Below are positions 53,956 to 63,795 of a stretch of 64,000 bases of DNA, piece after piece. The position numbers were made by a program, and so were the translations under genes. The DNA is from Photobacterium chitinilyticum (GTDB lineage Bacteria; Pseudomonadota; Gammaproteobacteria; Enterobacterales; Vibrionaceae), in assembly GCF_004104355.1 (NCBI RefSeq), contig NZ_RJLM01000001.1, positions 1,096,711-1,160,710 of the forward strand, given 5' to 3'. The notes under the pieces were generated by a model, which saw nothing but the letters and a program-made list of their open reading frames with translations, did no database searches and was not told where the DNA came from. Position 1 is the first letter of the stretch. Each line of letters opens with the position of its first letter.

Positions 53956-55361
53956 CTAGGCTGAAACAATGCACTCATCATTTTCAGGCATCGGCTCATC
54001 ATTCACTAAGTTAGTTAACCAGTGGCGTCCTCTGATTCTATGCGTTGTCAACAGCACCTTTACCAGTTCCTCGCTTAATATCGCCAGCATTACCCAGTGT
54101 AGTGGCCAGCCAAGTACCAGGCCGGTAATCACTGCAATCGGAATACCAACGGCCCACTGTGCAAACAAATCAATGAAAATACTGTAGCGAATATCGCCAC
54201 CGCTACGTAACACGCCGCCGATTCCTACCATGTTATACACTTTAAGAAACAGCCCGAGAGCCATTATCAATGTAACGTTGATTGCCATCTCTAAATTCGG
54301 AGTATCCATTTTCGCCAACAAACTACCGACACCATCATGGAACATTAACACGGTGATCCCGACGAATAATGCCATTGAGGCACTCAAGCCAACGAACAAC
54401 CAAGACTGATGCCAGGCTCGCTGGTAATTCTCTGCGCCCAGTTCATGGCCAAGAATGGTTGAGGCTGCAACAGCAAATCCGATAAACCCCGAAATCAGCA
54501 CTCCTTCAATCGGCGATAACAAACTGATAATTGCCAGTTCAGAGACACCAAGCTGACCGATAATATAGTTATATACCAATAAACCCATCGCCCAACCGCC
54601 ATCATGAATGATCATAGGTAAGGCAACCGACAGATACTTTCTTCGCGCTCTTGGGGCCACTGCGGCATCAACATCAGAAACCTTTGGCAAAATAGCATTG
54701 TACTTCCAACAAGTGACAACAAGTAAAATCACTGTTTGTATGCCGCGAGAAATCGTCGTACCCAGAGCTGCGCCCGCGACTCCCATTTCAGGAAAACCGT
54801 ATAAGCCAAATATCAAAAGTGCATTTAAGGCCGCATTAACCAGCACGGCAATCAAACCAACGACAGTTGGCATTTTAGCTTCGCCTACTGCCCGCAACGC
54901 CGATTCCAGCGGCACGACAATCGCAGTAAATATGATACTCCAACCACACACGAACAAATAGCTAGTTGCATGCTCAACGAACACCGGATCATCAGTCACA
55001 AAGCTCACCAGCTCTGCCGGAGAAAAACGATACAACAGTGCAAATGGTACCGTAAATACAATGGCGCATACCCACGATTGCAGCAATGTGCGTCTAACTC
55101 CATCCATTTTTCCTGCACCAAAAAACTGTGCAGCCAGCACGCCAACCGCCCCGCTCACACCAACGATCAACAGCAGGTTAAAAAAGAAGATCCGGTTACC
55201 CACACCAACGGCGGCCACCTGTGCCTCGCCCAGTTTGGACACCATCATGACATCCACCAAACCCAGGATGGCAAATAGCATAGATTGCATTGAAACCGGA
55301 ATCGCCAAGCGCCAGGTTTTTGCCAGAAGTCTTTGTCAGCAGAAGTTCGCCAGTTGTGCAT
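53956..55361 (-). CDS. MATE family efflux transporter, frameshifted at its N-terminus
   Basis: The body is a 450-residue MATE carrier with about 12 membrane helices (LAIPVSMQSMLFAILGLVDV and AAQFFGAGKMDGVRR). Its continuous frame begins only at a TTG with no ribosome site. Fifty-three bases upstream is an ATG five bases after a perfect AGGAGG. It reads MHNWRTSADKDFWQK and then runs out of frame at an A5 tract (55317-55321). With six As it would continue TWRLAIPVSMQ, exactly the family's usual start. So a one-base deletion, a sequence error or slippage at AAA separates start and body. It is divergent from an AraC gene, its likely regulator. Confidence 0.8.
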
Positions 55362-55490
55362 ATTTGCCTCCTTTTATTATTTTTCTAATGTAATAGAGAT
55401 CATACGCTCAAAGACAAAAAACAACTTATGCTAGCCTCTTGTAAACTTTTGCAAAGCTATCAAAATTTTTGAAGGGGGGAATATACCGTC

Positions 55491-56345
55491 ATGGGATGGC
55501 CTGAGTATTTTGAAATTTCTGATCAATGCCGCTCGACCATCGTTGATCAGGCACAGCTCGTCGCCCTGGAAAAGCACCAGATAGTCCAGTGCGGAATAAA
55601 TTACGCCCGTGACAGTTTCACTATTTACCGTCGTAACCCGAATATGCATATGTTGCTTTTTACTTGCTGTGGCAAAGGATGGTTAGATACGCCATCACGG
55701 AAATGGCAGCTCATCCCCAACAGCGTGATATATGTCCCTCCCGGCCATGAAAACGGATTTGGTATCGAACTTGACGATAACAATACAGAAAGCTGGGATG
55801 TAGCCTGGGTGATGCTCGCATCCGGAGGGATATGGGAAAACACTCTACCGCATGATATTACCTACAGTGACACCCGTTGTGCCGACTTACTGAGAAAATC
55901 AATCGACTGCCTTCATCAATCGATGTCACTGCCTTACCCTGTCGGACACGAACTGGGGGAAAACCTAGTCGAGCAAATCAGGTTGCTCGTGTCGCATCGC
56001 CTGCCAACGTCTAGCCCTACGTCACTTCAGCGGCTAGAAAAAGTCTTTGCGCGAGCACAGGAACAGTTTCATCGCAACTGGCAAGTCTCGGAGTTAGCTG
56101 CGCTTCACCCTTGCTCAGAAGCTCACTTTCATCGTTTATGTCAGCAATACTATGGCCATGGACCTATGTCTCACCTCACTCGTTTGCGAATGGAGTATGC
56201 AGCCCGTTTACTCAGTTCAACTGAATGGCCAATCCAGCATATTTGCGAGTTAAGTGGTTATCCGAACCCAGCCAACTTTAGTACCCGGTTTAAGAAATGG
56301 AGTTCATTGACACCAAGAGAATTCCGCCAGCGGTTTAAGTATTAG
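55491..56345 (+). CDS. AraC family regulator
   Basis: A 284-residue regulator. A cupin-like sensor domain fills the first 150 residues (PNMHMLLFTCCGKGWLDTPS, then VYVPPGHENGFGIELD-like IYVPPGHENGFG). The C-terminal AraC helix-turn-helix pair is WQVSELAALHPCSEAHFHRL, then ICELSGYPNPANFSTRFKKW and TPREFRQRF. It is divergent from the MATE gene with about 130 bases between starts. Inference: it controls that efflux pump in response to a toxic ligand. Confidence 0.9.
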   Translation: MGWPEYFEISDQCRSTIVDQAQLVALEKHQIVQCGINYARDSFTIYRRNPNMHMLLFTCCGKGWLDTPSRKWQLIPNSVIYVPPGHENGFGIELDDNNTESWDVAWVMLASGGIWENTLPHDITYSDTRCADLLRKSIDCLHQSMSLPYPVGHELGENLVEQIRLLVSHRLPTSSPTSLQRLEKVFARAQEQFHRNWQVSELAALHPCSEAHFHRLCQQYYGHGPMSHLTRLRMEYAARLLSSTEWPIQHICELSGYPNPANFSTRFKKWSSLTPREFRQRFKY

Positions 56346-56504
56346 GCTTTAAATATTTAACTCTCTCGTTGAAACGACTTTTACGGAACAAGTCTGCACT
56401 TTCCGAGGTCTCAGTAAATATATTAATCAATAAACCCTATCTTGATTTATTGAACGTTCAGCCATAGATATGAGTAATAATATTGTATTAGCAAGAGGCA
56501 CCGC

Positions 56505-56954
56505 ATGTTCACACAATTACGTACACTATTCCGCCAGGTTATGCATGAGGGGACAGATGGAGGAGCTGTAGATACACCCGCAATGAATCTCGCGATGGCT
56601 TCACTGTTATGTGAAGTTGCAAATGCAGACTATGAAATCGATCCCCGGGAAGAGTCCGCCAAAGCTCACCTACTGGTAAATCTATTAGATATTGATGAAC
56701 GCCACGCAAATTCCTTACTCGATAAAGCGCGACAGCAAAGCAGCCAATCCGTTTCACTGTACGAGTTCACCACAAAACTGCGCACCTTGATGCCTGAACA
56801 GCGATATCAGTTAATCGAGGCAATGTGGCAGGTCGCCTATGCCGATAAGGTTATCGACCCGCAGGAAGAAGCCGTCATACGTCAGGTAGCCGAATTAATA
56901 TATGTTGACCATTCAGAGTTCATCCGGGCAAAGCTTTCGGCACAAGATCAGTAG
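56505..56954 (+). CDS. TerB family protein
   Basis: A 149-residue TerB-like helical protein. Two similar acidic motifs, VANADYEIDPREES and VAYADKVIDPQEEA, each with A-D-x-x-I-D-P-x-E-E, mark the duplicated helix pairs that bind metal in this family. Single TerB genes outside tellurite operons are common and of unknown role. AGAGG precedes the ATG. Confidence 0.88.
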   Translation: MFTQLRTLFRQVMHEGTDGGAVDTPAMNLAMASLLCEVANADYEIDPREESAKAHLLVNLLDIDERHANSLLDKARQQSSQSVSLYEFTTKLRTLMPEQRYQLIEAMWQVAYADKVIDPQEEAVIRQVAELIYVDHSEFIRAKLSAQDQ

Positions 56955-56987
56955 ATTTAACAGTTTGCCACTCAATGATATCATTAT

Positions 56988-57013
56988 CGGCCTGGTACCT
57001 AAGTACCAGGCCG
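56988..57013. terminator. perfect hairpin between terB and hrpB
   Basis: CGGCCTGGTAC pairs with GTACCAGGCCG around CTAA. No T-run is present, but the position between convergent genes suits a terminator. Confidence 0.55.
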
Positions 57014-57038
57014 CTTCAGCTGTACTCACTTAGGAACA

Positions 57039-59417
57039 TTACTTAATATCTATCGTTCTGCTTGCTTTGCGGTATTGAATTCTCCAGCCTTGCCAGCGTG
57101 GTAGCTCCCAGCGTTTTGGATCTGTTTTCCGCTTTCCGCTAGCATGAACGGCAGTAACCAACTTTCTCGCAATATGGTATTCAATCCGCATGGTTAAATC
57201 AGTCAGTACAACCTGATAAGGAAACGCCTGATCGAATTCTTCACGCTCCCAGTCCGGAATACCGTCAAACACAAAGTCATCCACGCTAAACAATTCTAAA
57301 TCTTCCGCCGATTCAACACCAAGAGCTTCCAACTGTTCACTTAACCATTCAGTCGTATCAACTTGAGCTGCCGGACGTGAACATACACCTTGCTGATATC
57401 GTCCGAGCGCTACATAAAGGTTCCATTGGTGAATATCAGCTGAAATTTTAGTGGCTAGTCCCGGCAGAGCAGAACCTGCTATTATCATCTCAACCAACGC
57501 CTGTCGAGCCGACTGACCCCGAGGCTGTTGCCATTGCGTATTGATAATACGCCCTGCGTATACCCGCTGTATTTCGACCAAACAATGATCATCAGTTATC
57601 TGGCTCTTGCCCTGCACTTCTTCGCCAAACTCCAATGCGCTAAGTTGATCCAAGCTAACCGGAGACATGCAGGTAGCCAGAGACAACGTTTGTTTTACGC
57701 CTTTACCCGGCAGTGCAAACTGATCAAATACAATTGCAGCCTCGGCACTTTCAGCAAACCGACTATCACGACCAATTGCAACCTCGTTGTAGCCATTCCC
57801 CAGTGCTTGCCGACGCTTTACCCGCCTGACATACACGATCTCCGGGACGGCTTTCATTACTGCTAGCAGCCAAGCATCCCGCCGTATAGACGTTGCTACT
57901 TCAAGTTGAGGTAACTCCAAAGCTTCGCGAATTTGTTCAGATAGCTGCCGAGCATCTTTTAATACACTTTCATCAACATTGGCAAAATCGGGTATCGGTT
58001 CACGAAGCAGTTTAACGAGTGTCAGAGCATCACAAGCCACAGGCTGCCAGCTCGTCAACATTTCACGATTCTCTTCACCGCTAGGTAATTGCCACAGCCT
58101 TTGCGGCACACTGAGCGCAGCTGAGAGATCAACCATCGCTTCTTGGCTCGCCTTGTCTGGCATTACCGTAATAAGGTGTGCAAACAGGGTGTCAATCGGC
58201 AGCGGATACAGCCGCTGGCCGTGAGCGGTCACTTTTCCCTGCTCGTCAATTGCCCGCATTTGTAGCAGCTTTTCTTTGGCTTTATCGAGAGTTTGGTGCG
58301 GTAAACTATCTATAAAAGCTAGCTCTTCGAAAGTAAACCCACAGCAGGCTGCTGCCAACATTGGCTCAACCAATTCCTCGCGATGCAGCTCTGGTGGTGT
58401 CAGTACCTCAAGCGGTGCAGCCTTGCCATACAGACGAATACAACAGCCTTCGCTGACTCGCCCAGCACGCCCTTTACGCTGCTCGGCGCTAGCACGCGAG
58501 ATAGCATGAAGACCCAGTACCGTTCGGCCATTTCGCTGGTGTGTACGACGTTCAAGGCCCGTATCAACGATCAGCGTCACCCCCGGAATAGTTAGCGATG
58601 TCTCGGCTACATTAGTCGCCAGAATAATACGCTGCTTGTCACTTTCAGTTAATGCTCTATGCCTTTCCTCGTCAGAAACAGAAGCATGAAGAGGAATAAT
58701 ATCCATCTCCCCTAATGCAATCTGTTCTTTGAAAATTTGTTTTAGATGGGACTCACACTGCGCAATCTCTTTGCGCCCCGGCAGGAAAACCAGAATATCT
58801 TGGTGCTGCTGGTATGAATTTACTACTGCTTCGCTGACTTTCTTCTCGATCCCTCTTATATCCGGCATATTGCGGCTATCAGAAGCATGGTGGGCCACTT
58901 CGACAGAATAATTTCTGCCCTGTGCTTGCAACCGATGTGCTCCAAGGTAGTCCGACAGGCGCTGCCCATCCATCGTCGCAGATGTCGCCACCAGCCGGTG
59001 CTTGTTCAGCTTCATCATCAATGCCAGCAGTAAATCGGTATCCCAACGCCTTTCGTGAAACTCATCGATAATCACAGTATCAAATGCCGCGAGGTGCTCT
59101 TCACTCAACCAACGCAGGGCAACGCCGGGAGTAACAAACACAATACGACTATTATCATTGAATCGGTTATCGAAACGAATTGCATACCCAACGCTTTCCC
59201 CTGGCGACTCGCCCATCTGCTCGGCGACATATTCGGCTAACGACGTACAGGCAACACGCCTTGGCTCGACAACCAACACCCTGCCTTTTTCTGCTGCCCA
59301 AAGCGGCAAACGGGTAGACTTACCCGAACCGGTTTCGGCTTCAACAACCAAATGTTGTTGCGTTAGCTGGGAAAGGAATGTTTCTTTGAGGGAGTCAATG
59401 GGTAACGTCTGCGACAT
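57039..59417 (-). CDS. hrpB: ATP-dependent helicase HrpB
   Basis: A 792-residue DExH helicase, near the usual HrpB length. Walker A is ETGSGKSTRLPL. The box reads VIIDEFHERRWD, the D-E-F-H form typical of HrpB. Later motifs are STNVAETSLTIPG-like (ATNVAETSLTIPGVTLIVD) and QRKGRAGRVSEGCCIRLYGK. The C-terminal HrpB domain (WELPRWQGWRIQY) is intact. The cellular role is unclear. No clear ribosome site is visible before the ATG. A single gene. Confidence 0.94.
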   Translation of the reverse strand: MSQTLPIDSLKETFLSQLTQQHLVVEAETGSGKSTRLPLWAAEKGRVLVVEPRRVACTSLAEYVAEQMGESPGESVGYAIRFDNRFNDNSRIVFVTPGVALRWLSEEHLAAFDTVIIDEFHERRWDTDLLLALMMKLNKHRLVATSATMDGQRLSDYLGAHRLQAQGRNYSVEVAHHASDSRNMPDIRGIEKKVSEAVVNSYQQHQDILVFLPGRKEIAQCESHLKQIFKEQIALGEMDIIPLHASVSDEERHRALTESDKQRIILATNVAETSLTIPGVTLIVDTGLERRTHQRNGRTVLGLHAISRASAEQRKGRAGRVSEGCCIRLYGKAAPLEVLTPPELHREELVEPMLAAACCGFTFEELAFIDSLPHQTLDKAKEKLLQMRAIDEQGKVTAHGQRLYPLPIDTLFAHLITVMPDKASQEAMVDLSAALSVPQRLWQLPSGEENREMLTSWQPVACDALTLVKLLREPIPDFANVDESVLKDARQLSEQIREALELPQLEVATSIRRDAWLLAVMKAVPEIVYVRRVKRRQALGNGYNEVAIGRDSRFAESAEAAIVFDQFALPGKGVKQTLSLATCMSPVSLDQLSALEFGEEVQGKSQITDDHCLVEIQRVYAGRIINTQWQQPRGQSARQALVEMIIAGSALPGLATKISADIHQWNLYVALGRYQQGVCSRPAAQVDTTEWLSEQLEALGVESAEDLELFSVDDFVFDGIPDWEREEFDQAFPYQVVLTDLTMRIEYHIARKLVTAVHASGKRKTDPKRWELPRWQGWRIQYRKASRTIDIK

Positions 59418-60026
59418 GTACGGTTTCTGCTGCTAAATCCAATTCTTATGGTATTTTGTCAGCAATTGACTTCCTTGTCATACTTACTTTCAATCAATTC
59501 ATCATGGGGAAAGAGCTTCAAGCCAGGTCTAAAATCATACATGTGCCCTCAAGTCCCAATGATGAACCTCAACTTAATTGGCACTATCGAATCACAACCA
59601 ATTTCTCTGTAGACAACTCCTCCGCCAATCATTAATAACACCAGACAAAGATCCTTGTAGGCCATCAATCAAAATGAAATAGTTGAACATCCATCATCGA
59701 CTTCCCTTAATAAACAAACAAGCATCAGAATTGGCGCTATTTTCTTATGCAGCCACCATCAGCAACATTAAGAAACACTCTAATTGCTCATATAACCAGC
59801 ATGACTTCCTAACTGATAATTTTAGTCAGCATATTGTTTTCAACCCATACGTGACAAGGGATGGGGGAAATCCCCCCAAAAAGAGAGAAACATGATCCTT
59901 TTCTCGAAAATAATCCCTACAGCCTTTGAAATAACTCGCTTATAGGCATACGATTAGCCCCTAAATGGAAACGTTGTATACAATTTTCATTGATAACTAC
60001 CAACCCCTAAAAACAGAGTCTATTGC
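59418..60026. other. intergenic region between hrpB and maeA
   Basis: About 610 bases holding the divergent promoters. A GGGGGA/TCCCCC hairpin at 59863-59876 is the only structure I see. A 70-codon frame near 59683 has no family features and is not supported. Confidence 0.35.
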
Positions 60027-61715
60027 ATGAAAAACGATAAAAGACCCTTATATATCCCTTACGCAGGCCCTGCGTTGCTAGAAACACCTCTGCTAAACAA
60101 AGGTAGTGCATTCTCTGTCGAAGAACGCATGTTCTTCAACCTGGAAGGTCTACTTCCAGAAGCTATTGAAACCATCGAAGAACAAACCGAACGTGCTTAT
60201 CAACAATACCAAAAATTTGATAAAGATATGGATAAGCACATCTACCTACGAAACATCCAAGATACCAACGAGACTCTGTTCTATCGCCTAGTTGAAAATC
60301 ACATCACTGAAATGATGCCAATCATCTACACCCCGACAGTGGGTGCGGCATGTGAAGACTTTTCCAATATCTACCGTCGTGGTCGTGGTCTGTTTATCTC
60401 CTACCCTAACCGCGATCGCATTGAAGATATGCTGAATAACGCCTCTCGCCAAAATGTAAAAGTGATTGTTGTTACCGACGGCGAACGAATTCTTGGCCTT
60501 GGCGATCAGGGCATCGGCGGTATGGGCATTCCAATCGGTAAGCTTTCCCTGTATACCGCATGTGGAGGTATTAGCCCAGCATACACGCTTCCAGTTGTAC
60601 TTGATGTAGGCACCAATAACCCGCAGCGTCTTTCTGATCCTATGTATATGGGCTGGCGCCACCCTCGTATCTCCGGCCAGGAGTACGACAACTTTGTTGA
60701 TGAATTTATCCAGGCAGTGAAACAGCGCTGGCCGGAAGCGCTTATCCAGTTTGAAGATTTCGCCCAGAAAAACGCAATGCCTCTACTTGAGCGCTACAAG
60801 GATAAAGTCTGCTGCTTCAACGATGATATTCAGGGTACCGCTGCCGTTACTGTTGGTTCACTATTGGCTGCATGTAAAGCGGCAGGCAACAAATTGTCTG
60901 AACAGCGTGTTACTTTCCTTGGCGCAGGTTCAGCGGGCTGTGGTATTGCCGAGGCAATTATTGCTCAAATGGTATCTGAAGGTATTTCTGATCAGCAGGC
61001 TCGTAGCCAAGTATTCATGGTTGACCGCTGGGGTCTGCTGGTAGACGACATGCCTAACCTGATCAACTTCCAAAAGAAGCTTGTTCAGCCACGTAATGAA
61101 ATCAATAAATGGGAAGCTGAGGACAATAACATCTCACTATTGGATGTTATGCGCAACGCCAAGCCTACCGTTCTAATTGGTGTATCTGGTGTACCGGGGC
61201 TATTCAGTGAAGATGTTATTCGTGAAATGCACCAGCACTGCGAGCGCCCTATTATCTTCCCGCTATCGAATCCGACAAGCCGAGTGGAAGCTACACCTGC
61301 TGATATCATTCGCTGGACTGATGGTAATGCATTAGTTGCAACCGGTTCTCCATTCGAGCCTGTATTGCACAACGGCAATACCTATCCGATCGCACAGTGC
61401 AATAACAGCTATATCTTCCCAGGTATCGGCCTTGGTGTGCTGGCTGTCGGCGCTCACCGTGTCACCGACGAAATGCTAATGGAAAGTAGCCGCGCTTTGG
61501 CTGAATGCTCACCATTAGCAATCAACGGTAAAGGTGCCTTGCTACCGCCACTGGAAGATATCCAAAAGGTTTCTCACCAGATTGCATTTGCTGTTGCCAA
61601 AAAAGCGGTCGAGCAACATAAAGCGCCAAAAAACACAGACGAACGAATCAAAGAGAAGATCGCTGCTAATTACTGGCAGTCTGAGTACCGCCGTTACAAG
61701 CGTACTTCTTTCTAA
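60027..61715 (+). CDS. maeA: NAD-dependent malic enzyme MaeA
   Basis: A 562-residue enzyme, close to E. coli MaeA (565). It converts malate to pyruvate and CO2 with NAD+. Signatures are [40 protein letters not shown], the metal site [11 protein letters not shown] and the NAD-binding [15 protein letters not shown]. The end ([17 protein letters not shown]) is complete. A strong terminator follows. Confidence 0.95.
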   Translation: MKNDKRPLYIPYAGPALLETPLLNKGSAFSVEERMFFNLEGLLPEAIETIEEQTERAYQQYQKFDKDMDKHIYLRNIQDTNETLFYRLVENHITEMMPIIYTPTVGAACEDFSNIYRRGRGLFISYPNRDRIEDMLNNASRQNVKVIVVTDGERILGLGDQGIGGMGIPIGKLSLYTACGGISPAYTLPVVLDVGTNNPQRLSDPMYMGWRHPRISGQEYDNFVDEFIQAVKQRWPEALIQFEDFAQKNAMPLLERYKDKVCCFNDDIQGTAAVTVGSLLAACKAAGNKLSEQRVTFLGAGSAGCGIAEAIIAQMVSEGISDQQARSQVFMVDRWGLLVDDMPNLINFQKKLVQPRNEINKWEAEDNNISLLDVMRNAKPTVLIGVSGVPGLFSEDVIREMHQHCERPIIFPLSNPTSRVEATPADIIRWTDGNALVATGSPFEPVLHNGNTYPIAQCNNSYIFPGIGLGVLAVGAHRVTDEMLMESSRALAECSPLAINGKGALLPPLEDIQKVSHQIAFAVAKKAVEQHKAPKNTDERIKEKIAANYWQSEYRRYKRTSF

Positions 61716-61730
61716 TTGATACTAAATACT

Positions 61731-61760
61731 AAGCCCGCTGCATGCGGGCTTTTTTATCCC
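61731..61760 (+). terminator. maeA terminator
   Basis: AAGCCCGC and GCGGGCTT pair around TGCAT and run into TTTTT. Confidence 0.9.
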
Positions 61761-61993
61761 ATTAACCCCGGCCTCACTCAGTAATCAATGTAATGAGCAA
61801 CTCAGAAGTCCACATTCGTGTAGGCGTTAGTTATCACAGTGATAGATAGTTATCTTGCAACGTCACTCATTGTTAACCAAGTGTTAGTACTGGCAATTGC
61901 ATCAGTAGTCCTCTTGTGAATATGCCTAATTATAACTACCCACACTTACATAAAATATATATTATAAGGCCTTTGTTTTAATTCAGGTTTTGT

Positions 61994-62584
61994 ATGAAAA
62001 ATATAGTTATAGGATTAGCAGTCGTTCTATCATTAAGTGGCTGCGTAACTAGAAAAATCCCCGTAAAACAAGAAGCTAAAGAAGTAACGCCAATAACGGA
62101 AATTAGCGCTATTCAACTAAAATGTGAGTTAATCGAAGTATATACGCTTGAAGACTCCCATCCAAACAACGTAGTTCCAATATTAAAAAATCAAACATAC
62201 CTTTCTGGTGGCAACCGCTATCGAATTTCTGACGTTCTTAAAACACGCAAAGGCCGACCAAGTAGCGTGATGGCTGAACTATACAAATGTGGTACACCTT
62301 ACACAATGAAACCTGCGGGTAATGTCCAATTACTTCCCGGTGCGTATAGCGTTAAGCCAATTGCATTTTCTGAAATTGAAAATAATGATTGCAAAATATT
62401 AACGACTCATGTGGTAGAAAAAACATCACCAGATAGTCTGGAGATTGAGCTTGCAAACGAAGCCTATATGCTAGGTGGAAATCGATTCCATATAACCAAA
62501 ATTATCGATTCTGACGGCGTAAACCCGACATCTGTTGTTGCAGACATCTACCGCTGCAAGCATAGAACAGTGGCTTTTAACTAA
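61994..62584 (+). CDS. lipoprotein with two tandem Cys-bounded repeats
   Basis: A 196-residue lipoprotein with lipobox LSGC (Cys17). The mature part is a duplication of about 55 residues. Copy one runs from CELIEVYTLED to RISDVLKTRKGRPSSVMAEL, ending YKC. Copy two runs from CKILTTHVVEK to HITKIIDSDGVNPTSVVADI, ending YRC. Each copy has a GGNR(Y/F)(R/H)I motif in the middle and is bounded by two cysteines, likely a disulfide per unit. The layout recalls small outer-membrane stress lipoproteins, but no family is certain. Confidence 0.75.
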   Translation: MKNIVIGLAVVLSLSGCVTRKIPVKQEAKEVTPITEISAIQLKCELIEVYTLEDSHPNNVVPILKNQTYLSGGNRYRISDVLKTRKGRPSSVMAELYKCGTPYTMKPAGNVQLLPGAYSVKPIAFSEIENNDCKILTTHVVEKTSPDSLEIELANEAYMLGGNRFHITKIIDSDGVNPTSVVADIYRCKHRTVAFN

Positions 62585-63011
62585 GCTAGCATTTAAATAA
62601 GATCACTCAGTACACAAAGCCGTTTTGATAGTGAATAAAATCTGCTTTGTGTGCTCATCTTGGCAAAGTCCTCTTTCTAAATTTTAAGCACCACATCATC
62701 TACCTGAGTAAAAGCTCTCGCTGTTGTTGTACTCATACATCAACAATGTAACAAAAATCAAAAAACAGTATTCGATTATTGATTTGCAAATGAACTCGTA
62801 TATATTTAATAGAGTTAAACACAGGTAATAGAGAACAGGAAAACAAACAACCTTAATTACCAAAATACACAACAAATGCATTTGAAAAATTAAAAGCAGT
62901 GAGGGTTTATTCATTCCTAATTATTTAAAATTGTATTTATAGTTGTGTTTGAATTTTGCACCTAGGAACAAGCCGCCATTTTTATACCACTATTACTAAA
63001 AGGAAATTAAC
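62585..63011. other. AT-rich region after the lipoprotein gene
   Basis: ACACAAAGC/GCTTTGTGT at 62612-62652 forms a hairpin with a long loop just after the lipoprotein gene. A 72-codon hydrophobic frame on minus (62696-62914) has AGGA directly against its ATG and looks like chance. Otherwise nothing is seen. Confidence 0.35.
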
Positions 63012-63113
63012 ATGAAAGTATTAAAGGCATTAACTATTACGGCAACGATCACAATGCTATGGACAACCAACTCTTTTGCCTGTGAGAATCATAGTAGCCA
63101 AGCGAAGCATTAG
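63012..63113 (+). CDS. 33-residue exported micropeptide
   Basis: The frame MKVLKALTITATITMLWTTN is followed by SFA and then CENHSSQAKH. It has AAAGGAA seven bases before the ATG, a classical signal peptide and a predicted cut after SFA, leaving a mature peptide of about ten residues with one Cys and two His. It could be a small secreted peptide or the front of a decayed gene. The good ribosome site favours real translation. Confidence 0.5.
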   Translation: MKVLKALTITATITMLWTTNSFACENHSSQAKH

Positions 63114-63795
63114 TATCTAAGCCAAGTGCTCAAAAAATATTGGAATGATAGGATGAAAACAGTGAAAGCCTTTATCCTTTCATTTGCCATAATTCTCTTT
63201 ATTTAACCAAATATCATCAACAACGTATAAAGAATTGTATAATTCAAATTACTCATTAATTGCAAACCCATTTACATTGGACTTTCAAAACTGTACAGAG
63301 TTTACACTTAATCTTATTATATCAGCAATCTACGAGACTAAAGATATAAAAACAATTAAGGCAAATGAAAGAGCTTACTTTAGACCTCAGCCAGTCCGTG
63401 TAAGCCCTGTTAAACTCATGCTTGGTTCAATGTTTGTCGCTGATATAACAACATCCGACATATAAGATGGGTAATATATCCTTAATCATTAAATATGGGA
63501 GCGTGATACTACTCTCTTCCTTTTTCCACCCCATTATAAAAGAAATATATTCAAGCAACTTACTCCGCACTTTGTTATTGAAACCAAGCTATCCTAAACG
63601 ATAGCGAACATGATGAATTGATAGGGTATCTTGAGGTCACCAAATTATGATGATATTTTCAACTCTTCGACATTTCAATCAGCAATGTCTACTCATTGTA
63701 CTGACCTTGGACTAGTTGACAGGATTTTTACATAACATTTTCAAGATATTAGGGTATTATCAGCGGTAGTATTTATAGGTTACACTTGGGTTTTT
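63114..63795. pseudogene. AT-rich stretch with remnant ORFs before sanA
   Basis: A 17-codon frame (MKTVKAFILSFAIILFI) starts at 63153 and resembles a cut-off signal peptide. A 76-codon frame (63235-63465) starts with TTG, contains FQNCTEFTLNLIISAIYETK and ends VADITTSDI. They are in different frames, with stops between, so they could be pieces of one decayed exported protein or chance. The rest, up to sanA, shows nothing. Confidence 0.35.

Noticed and set aside
59683-59895. 70-codon frame between hrpB and maeA
   Set aside because: No ribosome site, no signal, no family pattern; it lies in a divergent promoter spacer.
62696-62914. 72-residue hydrophobic protein on minus
   Set aside because: The only ribosome-like site touches the ATG, composition is that of AT-rich noise, and there is no neighbour support.
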